Shown: positions 1 to 8,409 of the stretch, one piece after another
Layout: each line of letters starts with the position of its first letter
Position numbering within the stretch: the stretch's first letter is position 1
Source of the DNA: a bacterium
GTDB lineage: Bacteria > Actinomycetota > Acidimicrobiia > Spongiisociales > Spongiisociaceae
Length of the DNA stretch: 48,279 nucleotides
Assembly: GCA_026710435.1 (NCBI GenBank)
Contig: JAPOQZ010000133.1
Span: 1-48,279, forward strand
Direction of reading: 5' to 3'
Notes under the pieces: generated by a model
Told to the model about the DNA's origin: nothing
Databases searched by the model: none
The model's input: the letters and a program-made list of their open reading frames with translations, nothing else
Program-made: the position numbers and the translations under genes

Positions 1-2
1 AC

Positions 3-1034
3 GAACTCTGGGACGACCTCCAGATCGTGCAGGAACTTGCCCATCTCGGCTTCATTAAGGGGAAACCCAAGGTTGCCGAGCAGTTGAACCCTTTCGCCGA
101 CGCCGAGGTTATGCGGGCGATCGAACAGCGGCGCGGCGGGGCCGGTTCCGACCGCACCGTCAAGGAAGCCGAGATCGAGGCCATACTCAGCGCGCCTGAG
201 GGATTCGGTGACGACGTGCCGGTTGATCCTGACTTCCACGCCCGGCGGCTACCGGATACGGTCTGGCGGGACCCGGGCTCGGGGATCAGCAGCGGAATCC
301 AGTCGGTGATCCAGCTCCACCGGCTGCGCGAGGTGCTGGCACTGATCGGCTTCACCCGCTTCGAGGCGGCGGTCCGGGACATCCATGGCGAGTACGAAAC
401 CGACGTGGAGCGAGCCGACATCGCCATCGAACCCAGCTGGTTCCCCGCCATCGAGAACCGGGGCGAGGGCGTGTTCGCCCATCTACGCCCGTCGGCCGTC
501 GATGCCTGGTTGCAGCGCACATCGGTCAAAGAACGCATCGACGAGTTGCTGGCCGGCCACAGAGCATGGCGACGCAGCCGAAGGAAGGGGCCAGGCGGGT
601 TCCCCGGCGGCCCGTATATCCTGCTCCACACTCTGGCCCACCTGCTGATCCAGTCGATGGCAATGCGCTGCGGCTACCCGGCCAGTTCCATCCGTGAGCG
701 GGTCTACGTCGAGTCCGGCAACTACGGCATCCTCCTCTACACGGGGAGTCCCGACGCCGAGGGAACGCTCGGCGGCCTCGTGCAGCAGGCCCGCCACTTC
801 GAGCAACACCTCGGCCACGCTCTCGATACGGGACTGCTGTGCTCCAACGACCCTATCTGCGCCCAGCACACCGCCCATCAGGGTTTCGAGGAGCGCTGGC
901 TGCATGGCGCCGCCTGCCACGGATGCACCCTGATCGCCGAGACCTCCTGCGAGATGCGCAACGACTACCTCGACAGAGCGCTCGTCGTGCCGGTCCTCGG
1001 ACGGGAAGACGCCGCCTTCTTCCCCATGCCCTGA
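3..1034 (+). CDS. drmB: DrmB-like DUF1998 protein, C-terminal part (DISARM)
   Basis: This is the last 343 residues of a longer protein whose 5' end lies left of the window; the frame is open from base 3, so the GTG at 27 is not the true start. The C-terminal part shows the DUF1998 signature: a GGPYILLHTLAHLL stretch, a CSNDPIC pair of cysteines, and a CHGC...SC cluster followed by N-x-x-LDR, a plausible zinc site. DUF1998 proteins accompany SF2 helicases. Together with the overlapping downstream phospholipase-D gene (1-base overlap, TGATG) this matches the drmB-drmC pair of the DISARM anti-phage system. The helicase drmA and the methyltransferase that define the full system would lie upstream and cannot be seen. 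A DUF1998 protein of another helicase system is the alternative. Confidence 0.8.
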   Translation, partial: ELWDDLQIVQELAHLGFIKGKPKVAEQLNPFADAEVMRAIEQRRGGAGSDRTVKEAEIEAILSAPEGFGDDVPVDPDFHARRLPDTVWRDPGSGISSGIQSVIQLHRLREVLALIGFTRFEAAVRDIHGEYETDVERADIAIEPSWFPAIENRGEGVFAHLRPSAVDAWLQRTSVKERIDELLAGHRAWRRSRRKGPGGFPGGPYILLHTLAHLLIQSMAMRCGYPASSIRERVYVESGNYGILLYTGSPDAEGTLGGLVQQARHFEQHLGHALDTGLLCSNDPICAQHTAHQGFEERWLHGAACHGCTLIAETSCEMRNDYLDRALVVPVLGREDAAFFPMP

Positions 1035-1822
1035 TGTTCACGGCCCAGCACATCCAGGCGCTTCCCTCGAATCTACTGCGGAAGCTGGCCGATGCCTTCG
1101 ACGGAGGACTCCTTCCCGATCACCCAACCCCTGCATCTCTCGAGTCCGAGGTTGGAATCAGAGATGGTGCTGAGGATCTGATCAACGACATCAACCAACT
1201 CGCACGCCTCGGAATCACGGGGCGAGCGCTAGCAACGTGGATCCGCGCCGTGGAGCAGGCATCAGCCAAGGTCCCGTCGCCCGACCTGGTGTGGTCGGGC
1301 CCCGAGGTGCCGGGCCTGCACGCCCGCGACACCCGCCGGGTTTACGAGGAGTTGTTCGACCATGCCGAGCGCTCCGTGTGGGTGAGCACCTACGCCTACT
1401 TCGACGGCCCCCAAGCCTTCGCCCGCCTGGCCCAACGCATGGACAACGTATCCGAATTGCGAGTGACCCTTCTCCTGAATATCCAGCGTGCCAAAGGAGA
1501 CACGACCGCCACTGAACAACTCGTGCGACGCTTCACCGACCAGTTCTGGGGAACAGACTGGCCAGGCTCGTCCAAGCCCGCCGTCTACTACGACCCCCGC
1601 TCGCTGGATCTGTACGGTCCGTCGGGCGTACTCCACGCCAAAGCCGTGGTCGTGGACGACCAAGCCGTATTCATCACCTCCGCCAACCTCACTACCGCGG
1701 CCCTCGACCGAAACATCGAGTTAGGCGTGCTCATGCGCCACCGAGTACTCGCCACCAGCGTCGCCAACCACTTCCAAGCCCTAATCGACACCCACCTACT
1801 CAGGCCGGTCCCCACTCCCTGA
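1034..1822 (+). CDS. drmC: DrmC-like phospholipase D family protein (DISARM)
   Basis: A 262-residue protein starting at the ATG that shares its A with the drmB stop codon, so translation is probably coupled. A single HKD motif is visible, HAKAVVVDD (H201, K203, D208), followed by TSANLT, typical of PLD-superfamily nucleases and phosphodiesterases that work as dimers with one HKD per chain. The N-terminal ~100 residues are helical and resemble the extension of DrmC proteins. In DISARM, drmC lies next to drmB and is often dispensable for defence. The open frame extends upstream to 839, but that part lies entirely within drmB and is rejected. The start is well supported; the DISARM assignment depends on the neighbour. 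Confidence 0.8.
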   Translation: MFTAQHIQALPSNLLRKLADAFDGGLLPDHPTPASLESEVGIRDGAEDLINDINQLARLGITGRALATWIRAVEQASAKVPSPDLVWSGPEVPGLHARDTRRVYEELFDHAERSVWVSTYAYFDGPQAFARLAQRMDNVSELRVTLLLNIQRAKGDTTATEQLVRRFTDQFWGTDWPGSSKPAVYYDPRSLDLYGPSGVLHAKAVVVDDQAVFITSANLTTAALDRNIELGVLMRHRVLATSVANHFQALIDTHLLRPVPTP

Positions 1823-1846
1823 CTATGACCGTATTTGCGCGAACTG

Positions 1847-1892
1847 AGACCCATTTCCGCGGTCAATGGTCCTGATCTGGGCGGGTCTTTTT
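1847..1892 (+). terminator. Possible rho-independent terminator after drmC
   Basis: AGACCC (1847-1852) pairs with GGGTCT (1883-1888), and the second arm runs into a TTTTTT stretch, 25 bases after the drmC stop. The ~30-base loop is long, so the call is tentative. Confidence 0.4.
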
Positions 1893-1921
1893 GCGGAGTA
1901 TCCGCTTGCTCTCCTTTGCCC

Positions 1922-2127
1922 AGCCCGGATTCTTCATGTTTCCAGACACACCCCACGACAGAGTGCCACCTCAACCACATCATCGCGACGGGGTTAGGAT
2001 TCACCTCTCGGGTGAAGGCCTCGCCGGGCCGAGACGGGGAATCGAGTGGGCCGTAAGACCTGGTCAGAAGCTCATAGCCCACAACGGCGTTCGTACGGCA
2101 CAGACCCCCGCATGAAGAATCGGGGCT
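1922..2127 (+). repeat. ~206 bp repeat element, copy A, with inverted ends
   Basis: The segment begins AGCCCGGATTCTTCATG and ends CATGAAGAATCGGGGCT, which are near-perfect inverted repeats of each other. A second copy lies in the same orientation at 10162-10368. Blocks shared by both copies include GTTTCCAGACACACCC, GGGTGAAGG, GAGTGGGCCGTAAG and CCCCCGCATGA. There is no convincing ORF. It may be a non-autonomous element (MITE-like) or a structured RNA; read on the minus strand, the arrangement of a scaffold followed by variable sequence recalls transposon-encoded guide RNAs, but that is speculation. Its right end overlaps the stop codon of the STAND ATPase gene. Confidence 0.75.
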
Positions 2128-5100
2128 AGTGCTTGGTCTTGCGGCTGCTTTGTTCGAGCGTGAGGTCGATCAGACAAACCGTGACTGTAATACCCTGGTC
2201 CTCAAGGCCGACGGCGCGTCGTCGAAAGGTCTCGAGCAGCTCATTCTTATCGCGGGAGCCAGCCTTAGATCGCTTGCGGTCATTCGTGAGCCAGTTCTCG
2301 CCACCGTACCAGGCGACCAGATAAACACCGTGAGTACCATATGGTCCGTGTAGATAGCGCTCGGCGAGCTGCTTGTCGAGCGCTGTCTCGATCTCGTCAT
2401 TCCAATTGCATTTGACTTCTACCAGACATGTTATAACTGTTTGGTTGTCATCAACAAGGCTCACGTCGATGTCGGCTTCTTGCCCTGATTGGCTCCCGAG
2501 CCCGGGCTGGAGTAGTACTTCCCGCTTGATGATGACTCCTTGAAGTTCCCTTTGAAGAAGGAGTCGGAACCGGTCTGAGAACTCCGGCTCCAAGCATGGA
2601 ATGTACGTTTTCTTACGCCCGTGCTGCCGGTGCCAGAACATGCTGCGGAGTGTCGCATCTTTTGTGATAGTATCGCCTACATCACGAATCTTGTCAACGA
2701 GTAGCTCATGAAGCTGGGCCTCCGTCGACACGATTCGACGTGATGCGTTGTCGAGGACTTCCCCTACAGCCGTTGGTAGGGGCGCTTCCCAGATCCTCTG
2801 GCGATTCGCCCTTCGCATGTCACGGACCGCGGCACGGTGCCATGGGTCACCGGTCTCATTGGCTATGTGCCTAAGGGCCTCCAGGTTTTCCTGATCGGCG
2901 AGGCCGGTCAGGTTAGTGAACAACTCACGGGCGAGTTCCTCCGTATTGTCGATCGTATAGACTTGTCCCGGAGCTTCCCATTCGTTCTTCGGGAACGTAT
3001 CACGCGCCCATAGAAACAGCCTGGCCCGTTGCATGGGCTTCGCCCGGACGAAGGGGATCTGTGTCGCTTGCATACGGCGCCGTCTGACGACGTCTGCAGC
3101 GAAGTCTGTAGACGAGGTGAAGGCATCAAGGAGGTGATCGAACTGGTCCACAATCTGAGTTGAGCAAGCCAGGGCATAGGCTGCCGTCACGGCTCTAGAC
3201 CAGGTGAGAGCTTCGGGACTATCGTCGTCTGTCGGAGCAGCGTCGGGTTTCTCACACGGGCGCGCCCTTATTAATGTGCGGCATAAGCGGACAAAGCGGG
3301 TTGGGTCTAGCTCTAGGCCGACTGCCAGGAACATGGCAAGCGTTCCACGCGGATTGGTTTCTTCGGACTCGACCAACTCAGCCAGAGTGTCGACTATGCC
3401 GTCAGAAGTGAGAGTGCCCATTTGGCGGATGATCCGTGAGAACGGGTCACATGCCTCCTGCCGAAGCTGTGTGATAACGAAGTCTTCTGCCCACTCTGGG
3501 TTCGTATCAGCTACGATCGCCAAGAGCCCAGAACTTGTATCGAACCAGCGTGGTGCCCTGGTGATGATAGGGGTCCAGAACGTTAGTGAGTCGGTGGTTA
3601 ACTGTGTCAACAGGCCAGGGTCTAGGTCTGCCAACAGGGCTACTGCGGCACCGGCGGCATCCTCTTGCACCCAGTCGACTTCTCTGCAGGTACTCTCGGT
3701 GAGGAACTTCTGAGCACAGGATACGACACCTGACCGGCGGGTTCGATCTAGGTCCTTCCAGGCTGGAAGATGACTTATCGGCTTGTCACGAATGACACCC
3801 GCAGGGTCAGCACCAGCCACGTTTCGTTCTAATTCGGATCGAACTGCCAGCCAATCTTCTATTCCGAGGGCTGTACTGAGACGGTTTGGGGAAAACAACT
3901 CGTCCGCTTGCCTATCTGCCTGGCGTTGCTGTTCCTCTTCAAGATGAGCCGTATGCTGGTCGATCGCTTGAGGAGAGAAACGGTCTCTTACGAAAGGCCG
4001 GAGGATCGGGTGGCATAACGCTACTTCGTTGGCTATCTGTTGATGCTCGGTAGTCGGGGATGAGATTGCTCGTATGACCTTCTCAGCCACCTGAACATCC
4101 GAAGTCTCGGCTTCGAGAGCAGTCGCATAATGCTCCAACCAGTATTCGAGGTCGTCATCTACGATCAGTTTATCCATCACAAGTTGCCGAACGGCGTATT
4201 GCGGATTCCTGTAGCCCTTCAAAACCTCTACAGCTAGCATCCGACGAGCGGCTGGCCTGTCGGATAGGTCGATGTCTATGACTGAGGAGCTACCGGGCCG
4301 GTCCACTACATATGTATACAGGGTACCAAGGCGGCCCCAAGTGTGGTCGTCTAGGTGGTTGTGGCGGTGCAGAGCGTAGCGAAAAACGACGCTGGTCAAC
4401 TGAACAAGGTGATGCAGGTCACCGGAGTTCCGGACATGCTCGTGTAGCCAATGGATGAGTACTCGGGGATCATGAGAATCGCTCTCCCTTAGGGCTCTGT
4501 ACAGTTCGTTATATAACTCGCCCATGAACTCGGGATCACTGTTCCCAGGAACGGTGAGATCCAACCTGGCGCATAGCTCACGGGTAGCGAAAGTCTCGAT
4601 TGTGGTCGGGAGGGCGGCGAGACGTAAGTACGTGGAGATTGACGTGTTGAATGCCAGGTCGACCACCTGCCGTTGAGCGTCTGGCCCACCGGATGCAGCA
4701 AGTGCATGAATGGCGTATGTGCCTAGCTGCACCTCCGCGTTGTAGTCCCCGACCGAAGAACTCTGAGCAGCATTGGCAATGATCCCTAGGAGTTCGGCGT
4801 CAAGCCCTGCCGCCTTGCTGAGCCACGCAATGGTGATTGCCTCCCGCCGGACCCACGACGGACGATCTGGAGAAAGCCGCGGCCGGAGATCGTTATCCAA
4901 CCCATCGTAGGCGAGGCCATCGTAGGACTGCCAACCGGTGACGGCTTGTTCTTGATCGAGGCGATCGAGTAGGGCGCGGCCGATCTTGCGGCGCTGCTCT
5001 TCAGGACGCGAGGCTAGGTCGGGATTCAGAAGAGCATAAACGTCAGTATTTCTGAGCCACGTGAGAACATCGGTACTCTCATAGCTGAGCCATTCCGCAA

Positions 5101-6241
5101 CGGCACGAAGCTGAGGGGTAACGAGTTCTCGGTCGTTCGGATCGGCTAGCAATCGCCGCTGCGCCTTGAAATCGAGACCCATGAGATAGCGTGCGGCAAG
5201 GAACTCGGCAACGCTTCGGTGGATAAACGAGGCATAGCCGTACTCATCGTGGTCTAAGAGACCAGATTCCCATACCGCATCGGCATTGGACAGTCGGGTT
5301 CTCAAAGATGGATCGTCATCCAAGCTGACACTATCAGGCTGGGTGTCTGAACCAGACCGCTGGACGATACGAGAACGGCCACTCAAAACGCTAACGGTTG
5401 CAAGCCGTTCAGCGGCTGCCACAACGTCCCCAACCGGCACTTTAGGACTCTTTGATTCTCGACGTCGCTTATCCCACTCCTCCGCGAGTGCCCTAATCCC
5501 TTTCTCGTAAACCTCATGGCGGGTATCCGGCAGTCTCGATCCATCCGAGGCGCCGGATAGGATCAGCTTCAAGGTGATCGGTCTCGCTGCTAGAACACCG
5601 ATACCAAGCGCCTCCACTCGGTCGACAAACATCTGCCCGCCAAGCCCGTGATTCTCGGCAGCCCTTTCGACATCTGTATGTGTGAGCGGTGCGAGCCGAT
5701 ACTCCGCCACCCCACCGGGCCATAATCCCCGTAGGGACGCAGAGAGGCGTGCCAAGCCACCAGCTACCGGCCGTGACGCTAGACGCAGGCCTACGCGTGG
5801 CCTATCCATGGTTCCCAGCCAGCGCGAGATGGCATCAATAAGGCGCGGTATCCCGAGCGCTGCTTCGTCCAGACCGTCCAGTACGAGGACAACGCGACGG
5901 TTCCCGGCCTCTGACAAGGCCCTTTCTGTGTCTGTCGTCAGATCGTGCTTGAGGTCCATCAAGTCCGAGTAGCCACCCAGGTCGAATTTCACGACCGGGG
6001 CACTCAGGGAGCGCAGCCTACGAACTTCGCGCTTGAGCTCTGTCGTCTTCCCGATCCCAGACTCTCCAAGAAGCAAGAGACATCCAACGTTGTCCAGGGC
6101 AGACAGCGGCTTGGCTGAAGGGTTCAAGTACTTCCCGTAAGGACCAGCCGGATCGTAGAACATCCCAAACTCATCCAACATAGGCACTCTACCCACTGGC
6201 AACCACCAACGCTGCCAGTCATACCGAGCTTTCTCAATCAT
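2126..6241 (-). CDS. NACHT-type STAND ATPase with C-terminal PD-(D/E)xK nuclease-like domain
   Basis: A 1371-residue protein. The start at 6241 is chosen because GGTGGAG sits just upstream; the frame stays open to 6373. Residues ~50-350 form a NACHT-like P-loop module: Walker A GESGIGKT (59-66), Walker B LVLDGLDEA (119-127), a sensor-like ASRP (155-158), and FIHRSVAEFLAA (339-350), typical of the winged-helix end of such modules. Residues ~360-1230 look like a long helical repeat region suited to ligand sensing. The last ~125 residues contain an acidic EADID followed ~18 residues later by VEVK (E1275, K1277) and then HGVYLVAWYGG, fitting a PD-(D/E)xK nuclease fold. Its start overlaps the PIN-like gene by 8 bases. 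I infer a defence sensor whose nuclease is released on activation; the trigger is unknown. Confidence 0.8.
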   Translation of the reverse strand: MIEKARYDWQRWWLPVGRVPMLDEFGMFYDPAGPYGKYLNPSAKPLSALDNVGCLLLLGESGIGKTTELKREVRRLRSLSAPVVKFDLGGYSDLMDLKHDLTTDTERALSEAGNRRVVLVLDGLDEAALGIPRLIDAISRWLGTMDRPRVGLRLASRPVAGGLARLSASLRGLWPGGVAEYRLAPLTHTDVERAAENHGLGGQMFVDRVEALGIGVLAARPITLKLILSGASDGSRLPDTRHEVYEKGIRALAEEWDKRRRESKSPKVPVGDVVAAAERLATVSVLSGRSRIVQRSGSDTQPDSVSLDDDPSLRTRLSNADAVWESGLLDHDEYGYASFIHRSVAEFLAARYLMGLDFKAQRRLLADPNDRELVTPQLRAVAEWLSYESTDVLTWLRNTDVYALLNPDLASRPEEQRRKIGRALLDRLDQEQAVTGWQSYDGLAYDGLDNDLRPRLSPDRPSWVRREAITIAWLSKAAGLDAELLGIIANAAQSSSVGDYNAEVQLGTYAIHALAASGGPDAQRQVVDLAFNTSISTYLRLAALPTTIETFATRELCARLDLTVPGNSDPEFMGELYNELYRALRESDSHDPRVLIHWLHEHVRNSGDLHHLVQLTSVVFRYALHRHNHLDDHTWGRLGTLYTYVVDRPGSSSVIDIDLSDRPAARRMLAVEVLKGYRNPQYAVRQLVMDKLIVDDDLEYWLEHYATALEAETSDVQVAEKVIRAISSPTTEHQQIANEVALCHPILRPFVRDRFSPQAIDQHTAHLEEEQQRQADRQADELFSPNRLSTALGIEDWLAVRSELERNVAGADPAGVIRDKPISHLPAWKDLDRTRRSGVVSCAQKFLTESTCREVDWVQEDAAGAAVALLADLDPGLLTQLTTDSLTFWTPIITRAPRWFDTSSGLLAIVADTNPEWAEDFVITQLRQEACDPFSRIIRQMGTLTSDGIVDTLAELVESEETNPRGTLAMFLAVGLELDPTRFVRLCRTLIRARPCEKPDAAPTDDDSPEALTWSRAVTAAYALACSTQIVDQFDHLLDAFTSSTDFAADVVRRRRMQATQIPFVRAKPMQRARLFLWARDTFPKNEWEAPGQVYTIDNTEELARELFTNLTGLADQENLEALRHIANETGDPWHRAAVRDMRRANRQRIWEAPLPTAVGEVLDNASRRIVSTEAQLHELLVDKIRDVGDTITKDATLRSMFWHRQHGRKKTYIPCLEPEFSDRFRLLLQRELQGVIIKREVLLQPGLGSQSGQEADIDVSLVDDNQTVITCLVEVKCNWNDEIETALDKQLAERYLHGPYGTHGVYLVAWYGGENWLTNDRKRSKAGSRDKNELLETFRRRAVGLEDQGITVTVCLIDLTLEQSSRKTKH

Positions 6242-6743
6242 TTCTCCACCAGCTAGACGGTCCATACCGCACGGCACGTAGCAAGCCCTCGCCAGCGGAA
6301 GGAGGCCCGTATCCGACGGCGAATTCCCGACCGTGATCGGGCGACGGCCGGACCCTGCTGAAAAGGCTGACAAGGTCCCAGCGATGAGACCATATCAAAC
6401 ATCGACCAGCGCCCCGGCGTCGCTCGTCGGGTGTCATCGGTACAGGGACCAGCGTGCCTTGGTCGTACAGCGTGTCGACGTATCCGACTGCGGCGGCCGG
6501 CGGGTTAGAAGGCCCGATCGAGGTTGTGGCGTGCTCGTCGTGTCTGATCGATTGGCGCACTTCGGAGAGGAGATCGGATCTGCGGAGGGCGGAGGACGGG
6601 AGTGTTCGGTCTTCCGGGTCGTACACGGCGAGGGGAACTTGGAGGAACCTCCCGAGGAGTGTGCATAGGAGGTCTGTTTCCTTAACGAGGAGGAAGTAGA
6701 GCAGGACGACGGTGTCGATGATGTGGTTGCTGCTAGATGACAC
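6234..6743 (-). CDS. PIN-like putative toxin, possibly truncated
   Basis: A 169-residue ORF beginning with GTG, preceded by GAGGT, overlapping the end of the ImmA/IrrE gene by 11 bases and the STAND gene by 8. The N-terminus (HIIDTVVLLYFLLV, D10) followed by PLAVYDPEDR and an LLSEVR segment resembles PIN-like proteins that pair with XRE/ImmA regulators. After about residue 105 (MTPDE) the sequence becomes arginine- and proline-rich; only a short SAGEG stretch recalls the normal C-terminal half, and I do not see the usual C-terminal acidic pair. It may be shortened, frameshifted or divergent. The tight overlaps and codon use support a translated gene. Toxin function is inferred from family and context only. 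Confidence 0.6.
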   Translation of the reverse strand: MSSSSNHIIDTVVLLYFLLVKETDLLCTLLGRFLQVPLAVYDPEDRTLPSSALRRSDLLSEVRQSIRHDEHATTSIGPSNPPAAAVGYVDTLYDQGTLVPVPMTPDERRRGAGRCLIWSHRWDLVSLFSRVRPSPDHGREFAVGYGPPSAGEGLLRAVRYGPSSWWRND

Positions 6744-7938
6744 CTGTTACCTCGAACTCGTTGAATTCCGTTTGTAGGTGCGGCGGTTCGTCCGTTCCGC
6801 TCCCGGTGGGTTGGCCGAGGACGTTCACGATGTCGGGGATCCCGAGTCCGGCGAACGAGGCTGCTGTAGGCGGTGACATCGCCTCTGTGTTGACAGCATG
6901 GCGAAGCATCCTCAAGAACGGCCGCGGGAAGCGATGGATTCGCCACCGTCCTGCATCGGGGTTGTACTCCTCGGGGTAGACTACGTAACCGAGGGATCGG
7001 GCGAGGGATACCGGCCTGACGGAGTGCCTGAGATTCTGGTACGTGTCGACGTTCATGGCGTTCATCTGCCGTAGGCGGATGAGCGCTGTAGGCCACGAGA
7101 CCCGAAAGTATCGCTGGATGTGGATAACGTCTACCGCGTCCACGATGCGTGGACGCATCCCCAACTCCTCCATGAACCTCCTTACGCCTTCGCTCGGTAT
7201 CAGGAACTCGCCGGCGAACGCGTCAGCGAAGCTCTCGCGTGGGCTAGTGCCTAGGGATAGCGTGTGACTCGTGTCGTTGCTATGGAACAGAGCATGGGCC
7301 AATTCATGTGCAACAGTGAACCGTCGCCGGCCCAGCGTCATGTCTAGATTGACCAACATCGAGAAGCCCACGTCGGGGTGCTTGACGAACGCTCCAGAAG
7401 GTGCCTTGCTGAGATCCGACCCCATGGGCGCCCGGTAGACGGTGATTCCGAGCATCTCACACACGGGGTCAAGATCTGATATGGGTCCCGTTCCTATACC
7501 CAGGTAGGCGCGGACTTCTTCAGCCTTGCGGCGTATGTCGTCCTTCTGAGTGAACTTCGACCGATACAGGAACGGGCTCTGGTTGAGACCGCGGATCGGC
7601 ACGTGGAGAAGTCGAGCAAGCTCGGCATAGCGGTCGAGGAACTGAACGAACTCCCGTATGCCGGGCGCCGTACCCGGGTTGATGCCACCATCCGCCCGCA
7701 GCAGCATCCCGGCCAGATCAATATCTGCGGGCTCAAGCTCGCGTCCAGCGACGAGATCTGACAACTGGACCCCGTACAGCCGGGCCATGGCGGACAGCTG
7801 CCGATCGTTGGGGGCCCGCGAGCCCACTTCCCAGTACGAGATCATCACCCGGCTCACCCCCAACGCTGCACCTACGTCGTCCTGTGAATAGCCGGCCCGC
7901 TCTCGCGCGTGGCCGAGCACCTCGTGGAGGTTGCTCAT
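6733..7938 (-). CDS. XRE-family regulator with ImmA/IrrE metallopeptidase domain
   Basis: A 401-residue protein. The start at 7938 (MSNLHEV) is preceded by AAGGA and places the helix-turn-helix at the N-terminus; the longer ORF from 8037 is rejected. Residues ~1-65 form an XRE HTH (YSQDDVGAALGVSRVMISYWE). A DUF955/ImmA-IrrE zinc peptidase follows, with H211-E-L-A-H215 and a downstream ESFADAFAGEFLIP segment that supplies the third metal ligand region. Proteins of this build repress their own operon and can be inactivated, or cleave partners, on stress; they recur next to PIN-like toxins as predicted toxin-antitoxin modules. It is the first gene of a three-gene overlapping operon ending in the STAND nuclease and is the likely controller. 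Confidence 0.88.
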   Translation of the reverse strand: MSNLHEVLGHARERAGYSQDDVGAALGVSRVMISYWEVGSRAPNDRQLSAMARLYGVQLSDLVAGRELEPADIDLAGMLLRADGGINPGTAPGIREFVQFLDRYAELARLLHVPIRGLNQSPFLYRSKFTQKDDIRRKAEEVRAYLGIGTGPISDLDPVCEMLGITVYRAPMGSDLSKAPSGAFVKHPDVGFSMLVNLDMTLGRRRFTVAHELAHALFHSNDTSHTLSLGTSPRESFADAFAGEFLIPSEGVRRFMEELGMRPRIVDAVDVIHIQRYFRVSWPTALIRLRQMNAMNVDTYQNLRHSVRPVSLARSLGYVVYPEEYNPDAGRWRIHRFPRPFLRMLRHAVNTEAMSPPTAASFAGLGIPDIVNVLGQPTGSGTDEPPHLQTEFNEFEVTGVI

Positions 7939-7962
7939 CCCGATCCTTCTCCCCAACTCGCC

Positions 7963-8001
7963 TGTTACGAATCTAGTGGTATCACACTGTGAACCGTAAC
8001 A
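7963..8001 (-). promoter_or_regulatory. Promoter with palindromic operator for the XRE operon
   Basis: TGTTACG (7963-7969) and CGTAACA (7995-8001) form a perfect 7-bp inverted repeat. Between the arms, on the minus strand, TTACGG (7999-7994) and TAGATT (7975-7970) sit 18 bases apart like -35 and -10 boxes, about 31 bases before the start at 7938. Binding of the XRE protein here would block its own promoter; this is inference. Confidence 0.45.
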
Positions 8002-8038
8002 CATGTGCTCCCACCACCAACCCCGGGCTCTACACATG

Positions 8039-8409
8039 GAGGTCTTGAGCTCGGACTGTTCAGACTCGCAAGGTGTTCACGACAGCAGGACGTCGTGGAA
8101 ATGGACAATGTAGGAACGATGTACCCGACCCCGTTGTGAGTACAGGGCACTGCCGGATGTGTGTCAGCCCTTCTCGGTTTTCTTGGCCAGCAGTGGCTAG
8201 GTGGGGTGATCGCAACTGCGTCTGGTTCTGGGAAGCCTTCCGGTTACTTGCCCTGGGGGCAGGGTGCTGCTCGATTCGGACACCGGCACGCGGTGAGCCT
8301 CGTAGATTGCGTGGTGTCCTTGACAGGGTTAGTTGTGTTCACTCTCGGCCTATAGCCTTGGTTGTGGCTGCTCGTAACTCACGTATTGGAGCTAAGGGGG
8401 AGGGCTGTC
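8039..8409. other. Non-coding gap between the XRE operon and rpiB
   Basis: About 370 bases with no ORF I can support. A GTG-initiated frame at 8161-8355 encodes a low-complexity hydrophobic peptide with no recognisable domain. I see no tRNA, clear terminator or repeat here. It marks the change from defence genes to housekeeping genes. Confidence 0.4.

Noticed and set aside
6434-7096. 220-residue minus-strand frame overlapping the XRE-ImmA gene
   Set aside because: Shadow frame of the metallopeptidase and PIN-like genes, arginine/serine-rich without motifs.
8161-8355. GTG-initiated 64-residue frame upstream of rpiB
   Set aside because: Composition is unusual, it lacks a ribosome binding site and no domain is visible.
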